Assembly (NCBI GenBank): GCA_030824965.1
Contig: JAPJQV010000005.1
Coordinates: 124,001 to 188,000, forward strand
Direction of reading: 5' to 3'
Length of the DNA: 64,000 bases
Origin: Micavibrio sp.
GTDB lineage: Bacteria; Pseudomonadota; Alphaproteobacteria; Micavibrionales; Micavibrionaceae
Shown in pieces: positions 43,690 to 52,608 of this stretch; within the stretch, counting starts at the first letter, position 1; each line of letters begins with the position of its first letter. The notes under the pieces are model-generated. The model was not told the DNA's origin. It did not search any database and was given only the letters and a program-made list of their open reading frames with translations. Made by a program: the position numbers and the translations under genes.

Positions 43690-44720
43690 TATTGATTTCC
43701 CAAGTTGTAATAATCTCTATACCAGCGGACAAAACGCGCCACGCCTGTTTTTAAAGGAGTATAAGGTTTGAAACCCGTAGCGGCGGCCAGATCATCCGTA
43801 TTGGCATAGGTGCTTTCGACATCGCCGATTTGCATCGGCAGCATTTCTTTGAGGGCCGTTAGCCCGGTTTCTTCTTCCAGAAGTGAAATTAATTCCATTA
43901 AATCTTCGGGATGGTTGTTACCGATATTATAGATGCGATGCGGGGCACGGCTAGTGGCCGGATCCGGATCTTTGCTGTTCCAGTTCTTATCGCTTTGCGG
44001 AATGACAGGAAGAAGGCGCGAAATACCTTCGACGATATCGTCGATATAAGTGAAGTCACGTCCCATCTGGCCGTGATTATATATCTCGATAGGTTTGTTA
44101 TCGTATAGCGCTTTAGTGAATTTAAATAAGGCCATGTCAGGGCGTCCCCATGGACCGTATACGGTAAAGAAACGCAAACCTGTGCAGGGAAGGCCATACA
44201 TTGAAGCGTAGCTATGAGCCATCATTTCATTGGCTTTTTTCGTTGCCGCGTAAAGACTGACCGGGTGATCGGTTACGTTATGTTCGGAAAAAGGAAGTTC
44301 TGTGCTGGCACCGTAAACGGAACTGGAAGATGCATATAATAAGTGGCTTACGTTATGATGGCGGCAGCCTTCCAGAATGTTCATGAAGCCTGTCACGTTA
44401 CTGTCGATATAAGCGTAAGGATTTTCCAGCGAATAACGAACCCCGGCTTGCGCGGCCAAATTGACAACTATTTCCGGTTTCAAATCTTTAAAGATCTTTT
44501 CCATACCCGCGCGATCGCCAAGATCGACCTGATGAAATTGAAAATTAGGAGAGGCTTTAACGTTTTCGAGACGGTCTTCTTTAAGTTTTACGTCATAATA
44601 TGAATTCATATTATCGATCCCGTGAATGCTCCATTCCGGGTTCTCTTTGCATAATTTGATAGCCAAGTGCGAGCCGATAAAACCTGCGCAGCCAGTGATT
44701 AAAATTCTGTATTTTTTCAT
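43689..44720 (-). CDS. UDP-uronate 4-epimerase, NAD-dependent SDR
   Basis: A 343-residue extended SDR. It has GCAGFIGSHLAIKL, the serine stretch YASSSSVYGA, YAATKK with the catalytic Tyr-Lys, and RFFTVYGPWGRPDMALFKFT, the pattern of UDP-glucuronate 4-epimerases (LspL/Cap1J). Coupled to the dehydrogenase by a one-base overlap, it would give a galacturonic-type donor. Whether the substrate carries an N-acetyl group is not clear: the dehydrogenase partner looks GlcNAc-specific, the epimerase glucuronate-specific. Confidence 0.87.
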   Translation of the reverse strand: MKKYRILITGCAGFIGSHLAIKLCKENPEWSIHGIDNMNSYYDVKLKEDRLENVKASPNFQFHQVDLGDRAGMEKIFKDLKPEIVVNLAAQAGVRYSLENPYAYIDSNVTGFMNILEGCRHHNVSHLLYASSSSVYGASTELPFSEHNVTDHPVSLYAATKKANEMMAHSYASMYGLPCTGLRFFTVYGPWGRPDMALFKFTKALYDNKPIEIYNHGQMGRDFTYIDDIVEGISRLLPVIPQSDKNWNSKDPDPATSRAPHRIYNIGNNHPEDLMELISLLEEETGLTALKEMLPMQIGDVESTYANTDDLAAATGFKPYTPLKTGVARFVRWYRDYYNLGNQ

Positions 44721-44812
44721 GTTATGAATATTTTATGTACGGGGCTTATCAATAGCGGATCAGATGCGATCTGCAAGGAATTTTTAAAGCTTTTAAAAGC
44801 AGATGTAAATTT
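44721..44812. other. 92-bp gap with two palindromes before the epimerase
   Basis: Between the stop of the 484-residue gene and the epimerase start lie CAGATGCGATCTG (44761-44773) and GCTTTTAAAAGC (44789-44800). Both are perfect inverted repeats (with a three-base centre in the first). They could be an operator or a weak attenuator inside the glycan transcript. No gene is seen. Confidence 0.4.
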
Positions 44813-46267
44813 TCATAATTTATTATTTGTGATTTCTAATATTTTAGATAGAAAAGCCTGGCGGGAAGCGCCTTTATGTGGGCCGGTTTCCCCGTCGCTC
44901 AGGATTCTACGCTGCTTTTGTTTCTCTGCAGGGTTTTGAAGAACATTGCTAATAGTTGCGATAAGTTCTTCCGGGGAACGCACGCGATAAACGGCGTCAT
45001 AATTATAAATCCGCTGAATATGCTCGGCTTTATATTCGCTTAAATCGAAATCATAGAGTTCGGTCATATAACGTCCATATTCGATACAGATATTCGGTTT
45101 GTCGAAAATCGAGCTTTCGATCATCCATGTCGACATGATCGATATCGTTAAATCGCAAGCCTTGAACATTTGATGCATAAATATCCGATCATCGTCGGTG
45201 ACGATATAATCCTTACTTTCAGGATTTTTGACGATGGGCGTCATCAGATGTAGACAAGAATTTTGGAATTTTTCGAATAAAGCTGAAATTTCTCCTGATT
45301 TTTTCGCGTCGGTCAGGTACGCAGGGTGGCTACGAAACAGGAATTGGACATTCTCAAACTGACCTTTCGCATTAGCGATCGTCCTCATCAATCGCAGATT
45401 CTCGGTGTGTGTTGCCGGTCCGTTTAGGGCGATAAAAATAAGTTTCCTGGAAATATCGAGATTCCATTTTTTAAAAAAATTGATCTTATCGGCTTCATTC
45501 AGAGGAGCATGATCGGAAAGATATTTATCCCAAGGCGGTGCGCCGCAGGTATAAATGCGCTCTCTTGGCATATCTAAAAAATATTCGGCTTCATCGGCCA
45601 TGGCTTCATTCCAGACTATGCAGTGATCGGGATGCAGAGGCGGATATCCTTTTGACGCCGTTCGGTCCCATGACTGAATCAAGGCGAGATCGGAAATATC
45701 GAGAGCGCGGGATGCGGCAAAAAAAATGCCGTCTTCGCCGAGGCCTGTCGTGGTTGCGATACATAGCGCGGGATCGGTCTGGCGTAAAAGACTTATAAGC
45801 TCAATTTTCGGTGCCAGACGGTAAAACAAAAAAGATAAAAACTGCCGCAACGGTTTTGAATTTTCCGCCATTGCGGCGATGAATACGATAAAGGATTTTC
45901 TCAAGTATCGGATAAAGCCTTTTTTTCTAGCAAGATCGAGATGGGCTTTCCTATGCAGTTGACCGGTAAGGTTTTTTCTCGTCCCGTATCGTGCATATGT
46001 CATGGCGAAAATATCGCTGATGGCACTAAATATATTATCCTGCCGGGATTTAGGTTTGTAAGGGATGACGCTACATCTATTTCCAGTGGCAGATTCAATG
46101 CTCGATATCGCTGACGGGGCCGTGATAATCGTAACATCGAAATGATCGATCAAATCTTCCAAAACTCCGCCGGAAGCCAGCAAGGTAAAGCCAAGATATC
46201 TGTTACAAAAAACAGTTATCCGTTTTCGTTCATTTTGCTTACTCAAATCTGAAATCCCATTAGGCAT
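44813..46267 (-). CDS. GT-B-fold protein of glycan locus, CDP-glycerol transferase-like
   Basis: A 484-residue protein with no signal peptide. The second half shows ALIQSWDRTASKGYPPLHPD, a WNEAMADEAEYFLDMPRERI helix, FRSHPAYLTDAKKSGE and a late donor-binding region TISIMSTWMIESSIFDKPNI. This layout resembles GT-B enzymes of the CDP-glycerol/teichoic-acid and surface-polysaccharide groups. A role as the transferase that uses CMP-nonulosonate is possible but not shown. It is first in the minus-strand run down to neuC. Confidence 0.62.
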   Translation of the reverse strand: MPNGISDLSKQNERKRITVFCNRYLGFTLLASGGVLEDLIDHFDVTIITAPSAISSIESATGNRCSVIPYKPKSRQDNIFSAISDIFAMTYARYGTRKNLTGQLHRKAHLDLARKKGFIRYLRKSFIVFIAAMAENSKPLRQFLSFLFYRLAPKIELISLLRQTDPALCIATTTGLGEDGIFFAASRALDISDLALIQSWDRTASKGYPPLHPDHCIVWNEAMADEAEYFLDMPRERIYTCGAPPWDKYLSDHAPLNEADKINFFKKWNLDISRKLIFIALNGPATHTENLRLMRTIANAKGQFENVQFLFRSHPAYLTDAKKSGEISALFEKFQNSCLHLMTPIVKNPESKDYIVTDDDRIFMHQMFKACDLTISIMSTWMIESSIFDKPNICIEYGRYMTELYDFDLSEYKAEHIQRIYNYDAVYRVRSPEELIATISNVLQNPAEKQKQRRILSDGETGPHKGASRQAFLSKILEITNNKL

Positions 46268-46343
46268 GTTATGCCAAGCTTATAAATGAGGCATTGTTAC
46301 TTGGAAATATTTAAAATTATGCATATCCAAAGCTTTCTGAATA

Positions 46344-46372
46344 TGGACACCGGGCAAGTCATCCATTAAGAT
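46344..46372 (+). promoter_or_regulatory. Predicted promoter of the neuB-neuC-neuA operon
   Basis: A -35 TGGACA (46344-46349), a 17-base spacer and a -10 TAAGAT (46367-46372) lie 35 bases before the neuB start codon, which has AAGGAA as its ribosome site. The element is in the 139-base divergent gap between neuB and the minus-strand glycan run. Confidence 0.45.
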
Positions 46373-46406
46373 CAGCCAATTTCATAATTCGGCAAGGAAC
46401 AGTAAA

Positions 46407-47468
46407 ATGGCAGAATTCAGTATAGGCAATCGTTTGGTAGGCGAAAATCACCCGCCTCTGGTTATTGCCGAAATAGGCATCAACCATGAAGGCAGCTTAG
46501 AAGCGGCCAAGCAAATGGTCGATGCAGCGAAAAGGGCCGGCGCCGAGGTTATCAAACATCAGACCCACATCATCGAAGATGAGATGAGCGCAGCGGCGAA
46601 GAAAGTCATTCCCGGGAATGCAGATGTTTCTATTTACGACATCATGGCGCGATGCGCATTGAATGAAGATGACGAACGCGAGTTGCAGCAATATGTCATG
46701 TTTAAAGGAATGGAGTTTATCAGCACGCCTTTTTCCCGTGCGGCCAGCGAGCGCCTTAAATCCATGGATGTTCCGGCTTATAAGATCGGTTCAGGCGAAT
46801 GCAATAATTTCCCGTTGATCGAACATATCGCGGAGTTTGGTAAACCGGTGATCATGAGCACCGGCATGAATGATCTCAAAACGGTCGCCAAGTCGGTACA
46901 AATTCTGCGCGATTATAAAATTCCGTTTGCGCTGCTTCATTGTACGAATATCTATCCGACACCGTATAATCTGGTCCGTCTAAACGGCATGGTCCAATTG
47001 AAAGAAACTTTTCCCGATGCAGTTGTGGGATTGTCGGATCACTGCCTGACAAATTATCCATGTCTTGGCGCAGTTGCGCTTGGCGCGTCGGTACTAGAGC
47101 GGCATTTTACCGACCGCCTGGATCGCACCGGGCCTGATATAGAAGTTTCAATGGATGAAAATTCCTGCCGGGATTTGATTATCGGCAGCAAGGCGATCTG
47201 GGAAGCGCGTGGCGGCGATAAAAATCTTCTTTTGCCGGAAGAGCAGGTAACGCGTGATTTTGCCTATGCCACGGTTGTCAGTATCAAGCCGATAAAAAAA
47301 GGCGAAAAATTCTCAAAAGAGAATATATGGGTCAAACGTCCCGGCACTGGCCAGATTAGTGCGGAAGAATATAAATCTCTTCTTGGTATGACGGCCAATC
47401 AGGATATAGATCATGACAGTCATGTATCTTGGGCTCAGGTTGAGGAACGCAAAAGTGGCGCCGCATAA
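46407..47468 (+). CDS. neuB: N-acetylneuraminate synthase, set B
   Basis: A 353-residue NeuB. The sequence follows true sialic-acid synthases closely from memory of the meningococcal enzyme: EIGINHEGSLEAAKQMVDAA, KHQTHIIEDEMS, IPGNADVSIYDIMARCALNE, STPFSRAASERL, KIGSGECNNFPLI, LLHCTNIYPTPY and LERHFTDRLDRTGPDIE. A SAF domain (VKRPGTGQISAEEY) ends the protein. It condenses ManNAc with phosphoenolpyruvate to Neu5Ac. It opens a plus-strand operon with neuC and neuA. Confidence 0.92.
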   Translation: MAEFSIGNRLVGENHPPLVIAEIGINHEGSLEAAKQMVDAAKRAGAEVIKHQTHIIEDEMSAAAKKVIPGNADVSIYDIMARCALNEDDERELQQYVMFKGMEFISTPFSRAASERLKSMDVPAYKIGSGECNNFPLIEHIAEFGKPVIMSTGMNDLKTVAKSVQILRDYKIPFALLHCTNIYPTPYNLVRLNGMVQLKETFPDAVVGLSDHCLTNYPCLGAVALGASVLERHFTDRLDRTGPDIEVSMDENSCRDLIIGSKAIWEARGGDKNLLLPEEQVTRDFAYATVVSIKPIKKGEKFSKENIWVKRPGTGQISAEEYKSLLGMTANQDIDHDSHVSWAQVEERKSGAA

Positions 47469-48606
47469 TATCCTTTTCCTGACCGGCACGCGAGCCGATT
47501 TCGGAAAACTTTTACCATTGATTCAGGCGGTCGAAGCGCACCATAATTTCAACTGCCGTATTTTTTGCACGGGCATGCACCAGCTTAAACTTTACGGCAA
47601 TACGGCGAACGAAGTAATGAAATACAATTTCACATATGTATATCATCACATAAATCAGCGTATCGGCGAACCGATGGAAATGATTTTGGCCAATACGATT
47701 AGCGGCTTGTCGCGTTATATTGAGGAACATCCTTGCGACATGATCGTCGTGCATGGCGATCGTGTCGAAGCTTTGGCCGGGGCGATTGTCGGCATGATCA
47801 AAAACGTGATCGTATCCCATATCGAGGGTGGCGAGCGTTCAGGCACAGTCGATGAAATGTTGCGCCATGCGGTTTCAAAACTTTCACATTACCATTTCGT
47901 CGCCAATGAAGAAGCGGCAAGCCGCGTGCGGCAAATGGGCGAAGCGCCGGAGAAAGTATATGTGATCGGTTCTCCCGACATCGATGTAATGCGTTCGGAA
48001 AACCTGCCGTCACTCGACACTGTCAAAAAATATTATGAGATCGATTTTGATAACTATGCGATTGCTATGTTTCATCCCGTAACGACGGAACTGAATCATA
48101 TGGAAGAGAATGCTGAAAAATTTGTAAAAGCATTATTGCAGGACGATCATAATTATATCGTAATCTATCCAAATAATGATGAAGGCACGAATTATATTTT
48201 GGATGCGTATAAACAACTGGAAGGTAATGACAGGTTTAGAATTTATCCATCGATCAAGTTCGAAAGATTTTTGGTTCTTTTGAAATATGCACAATTCTGT
48301 ATCGGTAATTCCAGCGCCGGTATGAGGGAAGCGCCATTCTATGCAGTGCCAACCGTCAATATTGGCACCCGCCAGCAAAATCGGTTTATTCATTCGTCGA
48401 TTATCAATTGCGATTATGAGACAAAAGATATTTTGGCGGGTATTGCAGATATCAAAAAAGTTAGCAAAAACGATGTATCGTCTTATTTCGGTAAAGGCGA
48501 TAGTGCGCAAGGTTTTATGAATGCGATCGCCGCTCCATCTTTCTGGCAGACGAAATCGCAAAAACAATTTTTTGATATGCCGTCAGCACTAAAAGTAATT
48601 GCCTGA
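47455..48606 (+). CDS. neuC: UDP-GlcNAc 2-epimerase (hydrolysing), NeuC, set B
   Basis: I place the start at GTG 47455, nine bases after GAGG, giving 383 residues that begin VAPHNILFLTGTRADFGKL, where NeuC proteins begin; ATG 47413 with its own AGGA is an alternative that would overlap neuB by 56 bases. Motifs include VVHGDRVEALAGAIVG, SHIEGGERSGTVDEMLRHAV and GNSSAGMREAPFYAVPTVNIG. It makes ManNAc from UDP-GlcNAc for NeuB. Length equals that of the set A copy, but the sequence differs throughout. Confidence 0.88.
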   Translation: MAPHNILFLTGTRADFGKLLPLIQAVEAHHNFNCRIFCTGMHQLKLYGNTANEVMKYNFTYVYHHINQRIGEPMEMILANTISGLSRYIEEHPCDMIVVHGDRVEALAGAIVGMIKNVIVSHIEGGERSGTVDEMLRHAVSKLSHYHFVANEEAASRVRQMGEAPEKVYVIGSPDIDVMRSENLPSLDTVKKYYEIDFDNYAIAMFHPVTTELNHMEENAEKFVKALLQDDHNYIVIYPNNDEGTNYILDAYKQLEGNDRFRIYPSIKFERFLVLLKYAQFCIGNSSAGMREAPFYAVPTVNIGTRQQNRFIHSSIINCDYETKDILAGIADIKKVSKNDVSSYFGKGDSAQGFMNAIAAPSFWQTKSQKQFFDMPSALKVIA

Positions 48607-48607
48607 A

Positions 48608-49300
48608 ATGGAAAAGCAAAAATATCTTCCAATTATTACCGCCAGGGGAGGCTCTAAAGGTTTGCCTGGCAAAAATATACTTTCGCTGAAAAGCAAGCCG
48701 CTTATCGCTTATACGATTGAATCCTTTCTAAATTCTGGTCTTCCCGGAGATTGCTATGTTTCGACAGATAACGAAGAAATATCTAAAGTAGCTAATCAAT
48801 ATGGCGCGAAAGTTATCGAACGCCCCTCGGAGTTATCGACGGATACGGCAAGCTCTGCTTCGGCAATTATCCATGCTGTCGAAGAATTGAAGAAAAAAAA
48901 TTTAGCTTTTACGGATTTCATACTTTTACAACCAACTTCGCCATTGCGTAACGGGCATGATATCGCAAAGTCAGTCAGGCTCTACGAAGAAAAGGGTGGC
49001 GTAGGCTCAGTCGTCAGCATGACGCTGGTCGATACCCATCCATATAAATGTTTTAAGAAGGACAATAACGGAAATGCCGTTCCATTATTCGGAGAAGAAT
49101 ATCTGGCCATGCCGCGCCAGAATTTGCCGAATGTGCTACAGCAAAACGGGGCGATTTATATTACTGCTATCGATGATTTCCTGAAAAATGAAGTGTTTTG
49201 CGCAAGTCCGGTTACGCCATATATAATGGATGCAGAAAAATCGATCGATATCGATACGAAGCTTGATCTGCAGATCGCTGAAGCTCTGCTTTCCCAATAA
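48608..49300 (+). CDS. neuA: CMP-N-acylneuraminate cytidylyltransferase, set B
   Basis: A 230-residue enzyme from ATG 48608 (MEKQKYLPIITARGGSKGLP); a TTG three codons earlier is possible. The CTP loop TARGGSKGLPGKNI, CYVSTDNEEISKVA, LLQPTSPLRNG and AEKSIDIDTKLDLQIAE are present. It activates the sugar made by the two preceding genes. Its 3' end lies three bases from the end of the converging methyltransferase-like gene. Confidence 0.9.
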   Translation: MEKQKYLPIITARGGSKGLPGKNILSLKSKPLIAYTIESFLNSGLPGDCYVSTDNEEISKVANQYGAKVIERPSELSTDTASSASAIIHAVEELKKKNLAFTDFILLQPTSPLRNGHDIAKSVRLYEEKGGVGSVVSMTLVDTHPYKCFKKDNNGNAVPLFGEEYLAMPRQNLPNVLQQNGAIYITAIDDFLKNEVFCASPVTPYIMDAEKSIDIDTKLDLQIAEALLSQ

Positions 49301-49302
49301 GA

Positions 49303-50043
49303 CTAGGCCACTTTCTTAAATTTTAAATCCAGCGTGCGGTCTGTTAGATTTTGAACGAAATGGGCCGACGGCGGTTCCGTCAGGGAAAGAAGATCGGATT
49401 TTCTCGCGCCATAAACCAGCCCAACCCGCGATATTCCATTATATGAAACAAGTTTTTTACCAAGAATTTTTTGTAGCACATAAACGGTCGAGACGCGGGT
49501 ATCGATTACGGCATAAACGGGCGTTTCACTGTTTTCGATATATTTAATCAAATCAAAACAAAAAGAAGGGCCACCCTGATCGGTTTTGTAATCAGGACCG
49601 TCGACAAAGACGAAATCATACGGTCCGGCAGGAATATCTTTATATCGGACACCCCGAAACATCGAATAAGCGTCTTCGATTAATTCAGAATGGCGAATTT
49701 CGACGAAGGGCTTATATTTTTCCGGCAGCAAATCCATTGCATGACGCCAGTAAAATTCTTCGCTCTCCAAAGAGACAAAAGAAGGCGAATAGGAAGGATC
49801 TATGGATTTTAATTCTTCTATAGCTTTACACATAACGACAGTCGATAACCCTGTACCGCATTCGACAATGCCTTTAGGCTTGCGCTTTAATACGCCATTA
49901 TAAATCTGGTATAAGGTTGCGTATTTCGCACCCGTAGATTTGGTCTTGTTCTGATAATCCAGAATTTCGCGCCAAAGCCCGGATTGCGACTTAAGTTTAG
50001 ATTTATAATATCGTTCAGATATATGATTGAAAAAGCGTTTCAT
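49303..50043 (-). CDS. Methyltransferase-like protein
   Basis: A 246-residue soluble protein with a Rossmann-like motif I, GIVECGTGLSTVVMCKA, an acidic strand end SFVSLESEEFYWRHA and FVFVDGPDYKTDQGGPSF, as in class I AdoMet methyltransferases of glycan and lipid clusters. It may modify a sugar of the surface glycan. Its ATG overlaps the last stop codon of the decayed membrane-protein gene as ATGA, showing that the two were once coupled. The target is unknown. Confidence 0.68.
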   Translation of the reverse strand: MKRFFNHISERYYKSKLKSQSGLWREILDYQNKTKSTGAKYATLYQIYNGVLKRKPKGIVECGTGLSTVVMCKAIEELKSIDPSYSPSFVSLESEEFYWRHAMDLLPEKYKPFVEIRHSELIEDAYSMFRGVRYKDIPAGPYDFVFVDGPDYKTDQGGPSFCFDLIKYIENSETPVYAVIDTRVSTVYVLQKILGKKLVSYNGISRVGLVYGARKSDLLSLTEPPSAHFVQNLTDRTLDLKFKKVA

Positions 50044-51689
50044 TGGTTACTCTTCATGGCACAATTGCCTTCTACAATATTTGATATCGGCGCCAAAACA
50101 AGTCCCCAGCTGGTGCTTGCCTGAATTTGATCGCCTTCGCATAACATACTTTGAGGCATTAATACATGCGTCAATTCATGCGCCTCCAGTCTGATCTCTT
50201 GTAAATTCGTTCTCCAAATCGTGTTTTCCTCCTTGGCTTTGGCTTCGAAAGCCTGGCGGCGACACATAGTGCGACTTCCCCATGCATGCTGCGAAACGGC
50301 AAAGTTAGAACCATGCCATCTTCGGGTACGTTATTTTCAAGAAGTGTAATAATTTCGGCGGTATCTTCCTCGCGAGAAAAACTCCATGGTTTTCTTGCAA
50401 TCAGGACAAGGGCGCAGGCGACCATAAGAAGACTGATGATAACAGGTTTATAAGGCGGTATTTTTTTAACCATTGCGAGCTGGCGTGGAATATCAACATT
50501 GATATAACCGCCAGTGATGGCAGGCGCAGTCCGAAGAAAATAACGCAAACAGCCATCGCCGCCACATTACCTTGGTCCAGAATTTCTCTTTACCAGATGA
50601 GAGATAGGGAAGCCACATCCACTAGGCCAGGCCAGCGATCAAAATGGCAATGCTCAGTTGCTCCAGAACGCTGCCCTGAAATAAATATAGGTATTGATCA
50701 GGGCGGCGTAAAGGTTGGGATTGGGAGTATCGGAAGTATTGAAGGCGGCGAGCAGATAGCCATAGATTCTATCTCTGTCATCGGTTGAACTAAGGGCGAC
50801 GTATGCTCTTTCAGCAAAAAACAGCGATGATTGTGATAACTGCATAAGGTGTCACGCGCGCCATGGCCGCTTGGGCGATATTTATGGATGGCCATAATTC
50901 AGTGAAGATAATCTGTATCGTCCATAAAATCATCGATATGCCGATAATTGAAATGGCAGCAGATGTTAGTTTATATGGATTTGAATCATTTGCTTTTGCT
51001 CTCATGGCGACAATCCTGTAGACAAGTCCCGCTTGCATTCCCAGAACAACAAAAAGACCGTCTTGCAAAGGCGTTAAGTTGCTGGTTTTACTAAACACAT
51101 ACGACCACCAGGCGTCATGATTGAATTGCGGGTGAGGAACCTTAAGCACGACAAGAAATATAATAGGGATCAGGAGGATGATTATCGCTCCGCCAAGTTT
51201 AGCAAGCTCGGTAAAAGTCTTCTCTTTCAGGATGAAATACTGCCAGAGCGCATGACCGCCTAAATCGTGAGTAGAACGAGAGCATGGCTGGGATGATAAA
51301 GGGAAAGCAGTGCGACCAAGGCTACGGCGCCATATTGTCTTCCCCGCAAATGCAGGCCCAGAATGATAAGACCGAAGGCAAGGCTGGCTATTTGCACGAG
51401 ATGGAAAATCATAAATTGGGTATCGGCAGGGATATCGAGCGACGACATCCATATCGCCGGAAGAAGCGTGAAACCGACCTTGGCCTACTGCGTTACATAT
51501 TCTTTGCTAATCGAATTATCAGGAAGGTCGAAGTTGTTCAGAATTTGCGAAAAAACTATCGTATCGTTTATATCGAGGCTAACGATCCCGCTGAAACCTT
51601 CAGATCCTCTTATGGCGATAGACAGCAAAAAGCAAAACCCATTGTAAGAAATTGCTCTTATTAAAAATTAAATAAATCTTTTCGAGCAT
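50040..51689 (-). pseudogene. Decayed polytopic membrane-protein gene
   Basis: A once continuous gene of about 550 codons can be followed in shifting frames. It opens at ATG 51689 (MLEKIYLIFNKSNFLQW), changes frame near 51620, meets an in-frame TAG at 51487-51485, and runs on through AKVGFTLLPAIWMSSLDIPA. Further frame changes fall near 51255, 50830, 50660, 50550 and 50260, with a second TAG at 50624-50622. Fragments are hydrophobic (TELAKLGGAIIILLIPIIFL, SAAISIIGISMILWTIQIIF), then a soluble tail ending CAMKSNQ at TGA 50042-50040. The product was probably an inner-membrane protein of the surface-glycan locus, perhaps a polymerase or GT-C-like protein; this cannot be told. Confidence 0.8.
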
Positions 51690-51708
51690 AAAAGACATTA
51701 GTAAATAA

Positions 51709-51798
51709 TGGCGGAGAGGGTGGGATTCGAACCCACGGAGGGCGTGAACCCTCGCCAGTTTTCAAGACTGGAGCCATCAACCGCTCGACCACCTCTCC
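51709..51798 (-). tRNA. tRNA-Ser (anticodon UGA)
   Basis: Read on the minus strand, GGAGAGG (51798-51792) pairs with CCTCTCC (51719-51713), followed by discriminator G and an encoded CCA (51712-51709). The anticodon loop is TCTTGAAAA with anticodon TGA, the T-arm is GGGTTCGAATCCC and there is a long variable arm (GCGAGGGTTCACGCCCTC region), as in class II serine tRNAs. It reads UCA and, by wobble, other UCN codons. It bounds the glycan locus, a common place for gene turnover. Confidence 0.96.
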
Positions 51799-51811
51799 AA
51801 ACCTGAGAAAG

Positions 51812-51840
51812 TCATTACACAAATTGAGCGGCTATGTCTA
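51812..51840 (-). promoter_or_regulatory. Predicted promoter of tRNA-Ser
   Basis: On the minus strand -35 TAGACA (51840-51835) and -10 TAATGA (51817-51812) are 17 bases apart, and the predicted start lies a few bases before the mature tRNA. The element sits within 40 bases of the divergent ydcF-like start codon. Confidence 0.5.
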
Positions 51841-51849
51841 TACTCGCTC

Positions 51850-52608
51850 ATGTTCTTTTTTCTTTCAAAGATTTTCTGGACGCTTGCCCAGCCATTGGCT
51901 TTTTTAGCCTTTCTTTTTCTAAGCGGACTGGCTTTGTATAAAAAGGCGGCAGGCAGGAAAATCCTGATTGTAGCTTCATTTATTTTTGTTATCTGCGGGT
52001 TTATGCCTTTAGGGCCCTTAATGATTGGAATTTTGGAAAGCCGTACTAAAATTCCGACTTTGCCAAACCGAATTGACGGAATTATTGTCTTGGGAGGGGC
52101 GATTAACGCTGAATCTTCAGAACTTCTTAATCAACCCCAATTAAATGAATGGGCGGAACGTATATTTGAAATGATACGTCTGTCCCGACTTTATCCACAA
52201 GCTAAAGTAATTTACGCTGGTGGATCAGGCAGTCTGCGCGACCAAGGGTCACGTGAAGCGGTAATTGTCCAAAATATGCTTAAAGATATTGGTTTTCCAG
52301 TTAAAAACTTTATTTTTGAAACTGAATCACGGAATACATTTGAGAATGTAGCGTTCGCAAAAGCCTTAGTTTATCCCCAACCTGGGGAAAACTGGCTGTT
52401 GATAACATCGGCATTTCATATACCTCGTAGTGTAGCGGTTTTTAAAAGGCAAGATTGGAAAGTTATAGCCTATCCGTCTGGATTTATTGAAAATGGCAGC
52501 ATACAGCCTTGGCAATTTACGGATGTTTCTGGGAATTACTGGAAATTGAACATTGCCGCCAAGGAAATCATCGGTATCATCGCCTATAAAATAAGCGGGA
52601 AAATATGA
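51850..52608 (+). CDS. YdcF/DUF218-family membrane protein
   Basis: A 252-residue protein with two N-terminal membrane helices (about 10-27 and 36-54) and a DUF218 domain (about 78-225). Typical motifs are GIIVLGGAINAESSE, VIYAGGSGSL and LLITSAFHIPRSVAVFKR. Members such as SanA, ElyC and YdcF bear on envelope and lipid-carrier homeostasis. It overlaps mltB by four bases and starts a long plus-strand run. The exact function is unknown. Confidence 0.85.
   Translation: MFFFLSKIFWTLAQPLAFLAFLFLSGLALYKKAAGRKILIVASFIFVICGFMPLGPLMIGILESRTKIPTLPNRIDGIIVLGGAINAESSELLNQPQLNEWAERIFEMIRLSRLYPQAKVIYAGGSGSLRDQGSREAVIVQNMLKDIGFPVKNFIFETESRNTFENVAFAKALVYPQPGENWLLITSAFHIPRSVAVFKRQDWKVIAYPSGFIENGSIQPWQFTDVSGNYWKLNIAAKEIIGIIAYKISGKI

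Noticed and set aside
44724..44939. 71-codon plus-strand frame at the end of the epimerase gene
   Set aside because: It lies mostly antisense to the 484-residue gene and has no ribosome site or protein-like pattern.
51284..51664. 126-codon plus-strand frame antisense to the pseudogene
   Set aside because: The minus strand gives consistent membrane-protein fragments; the plus frame has no recognisable domain and is a shadow of the decayed gene.
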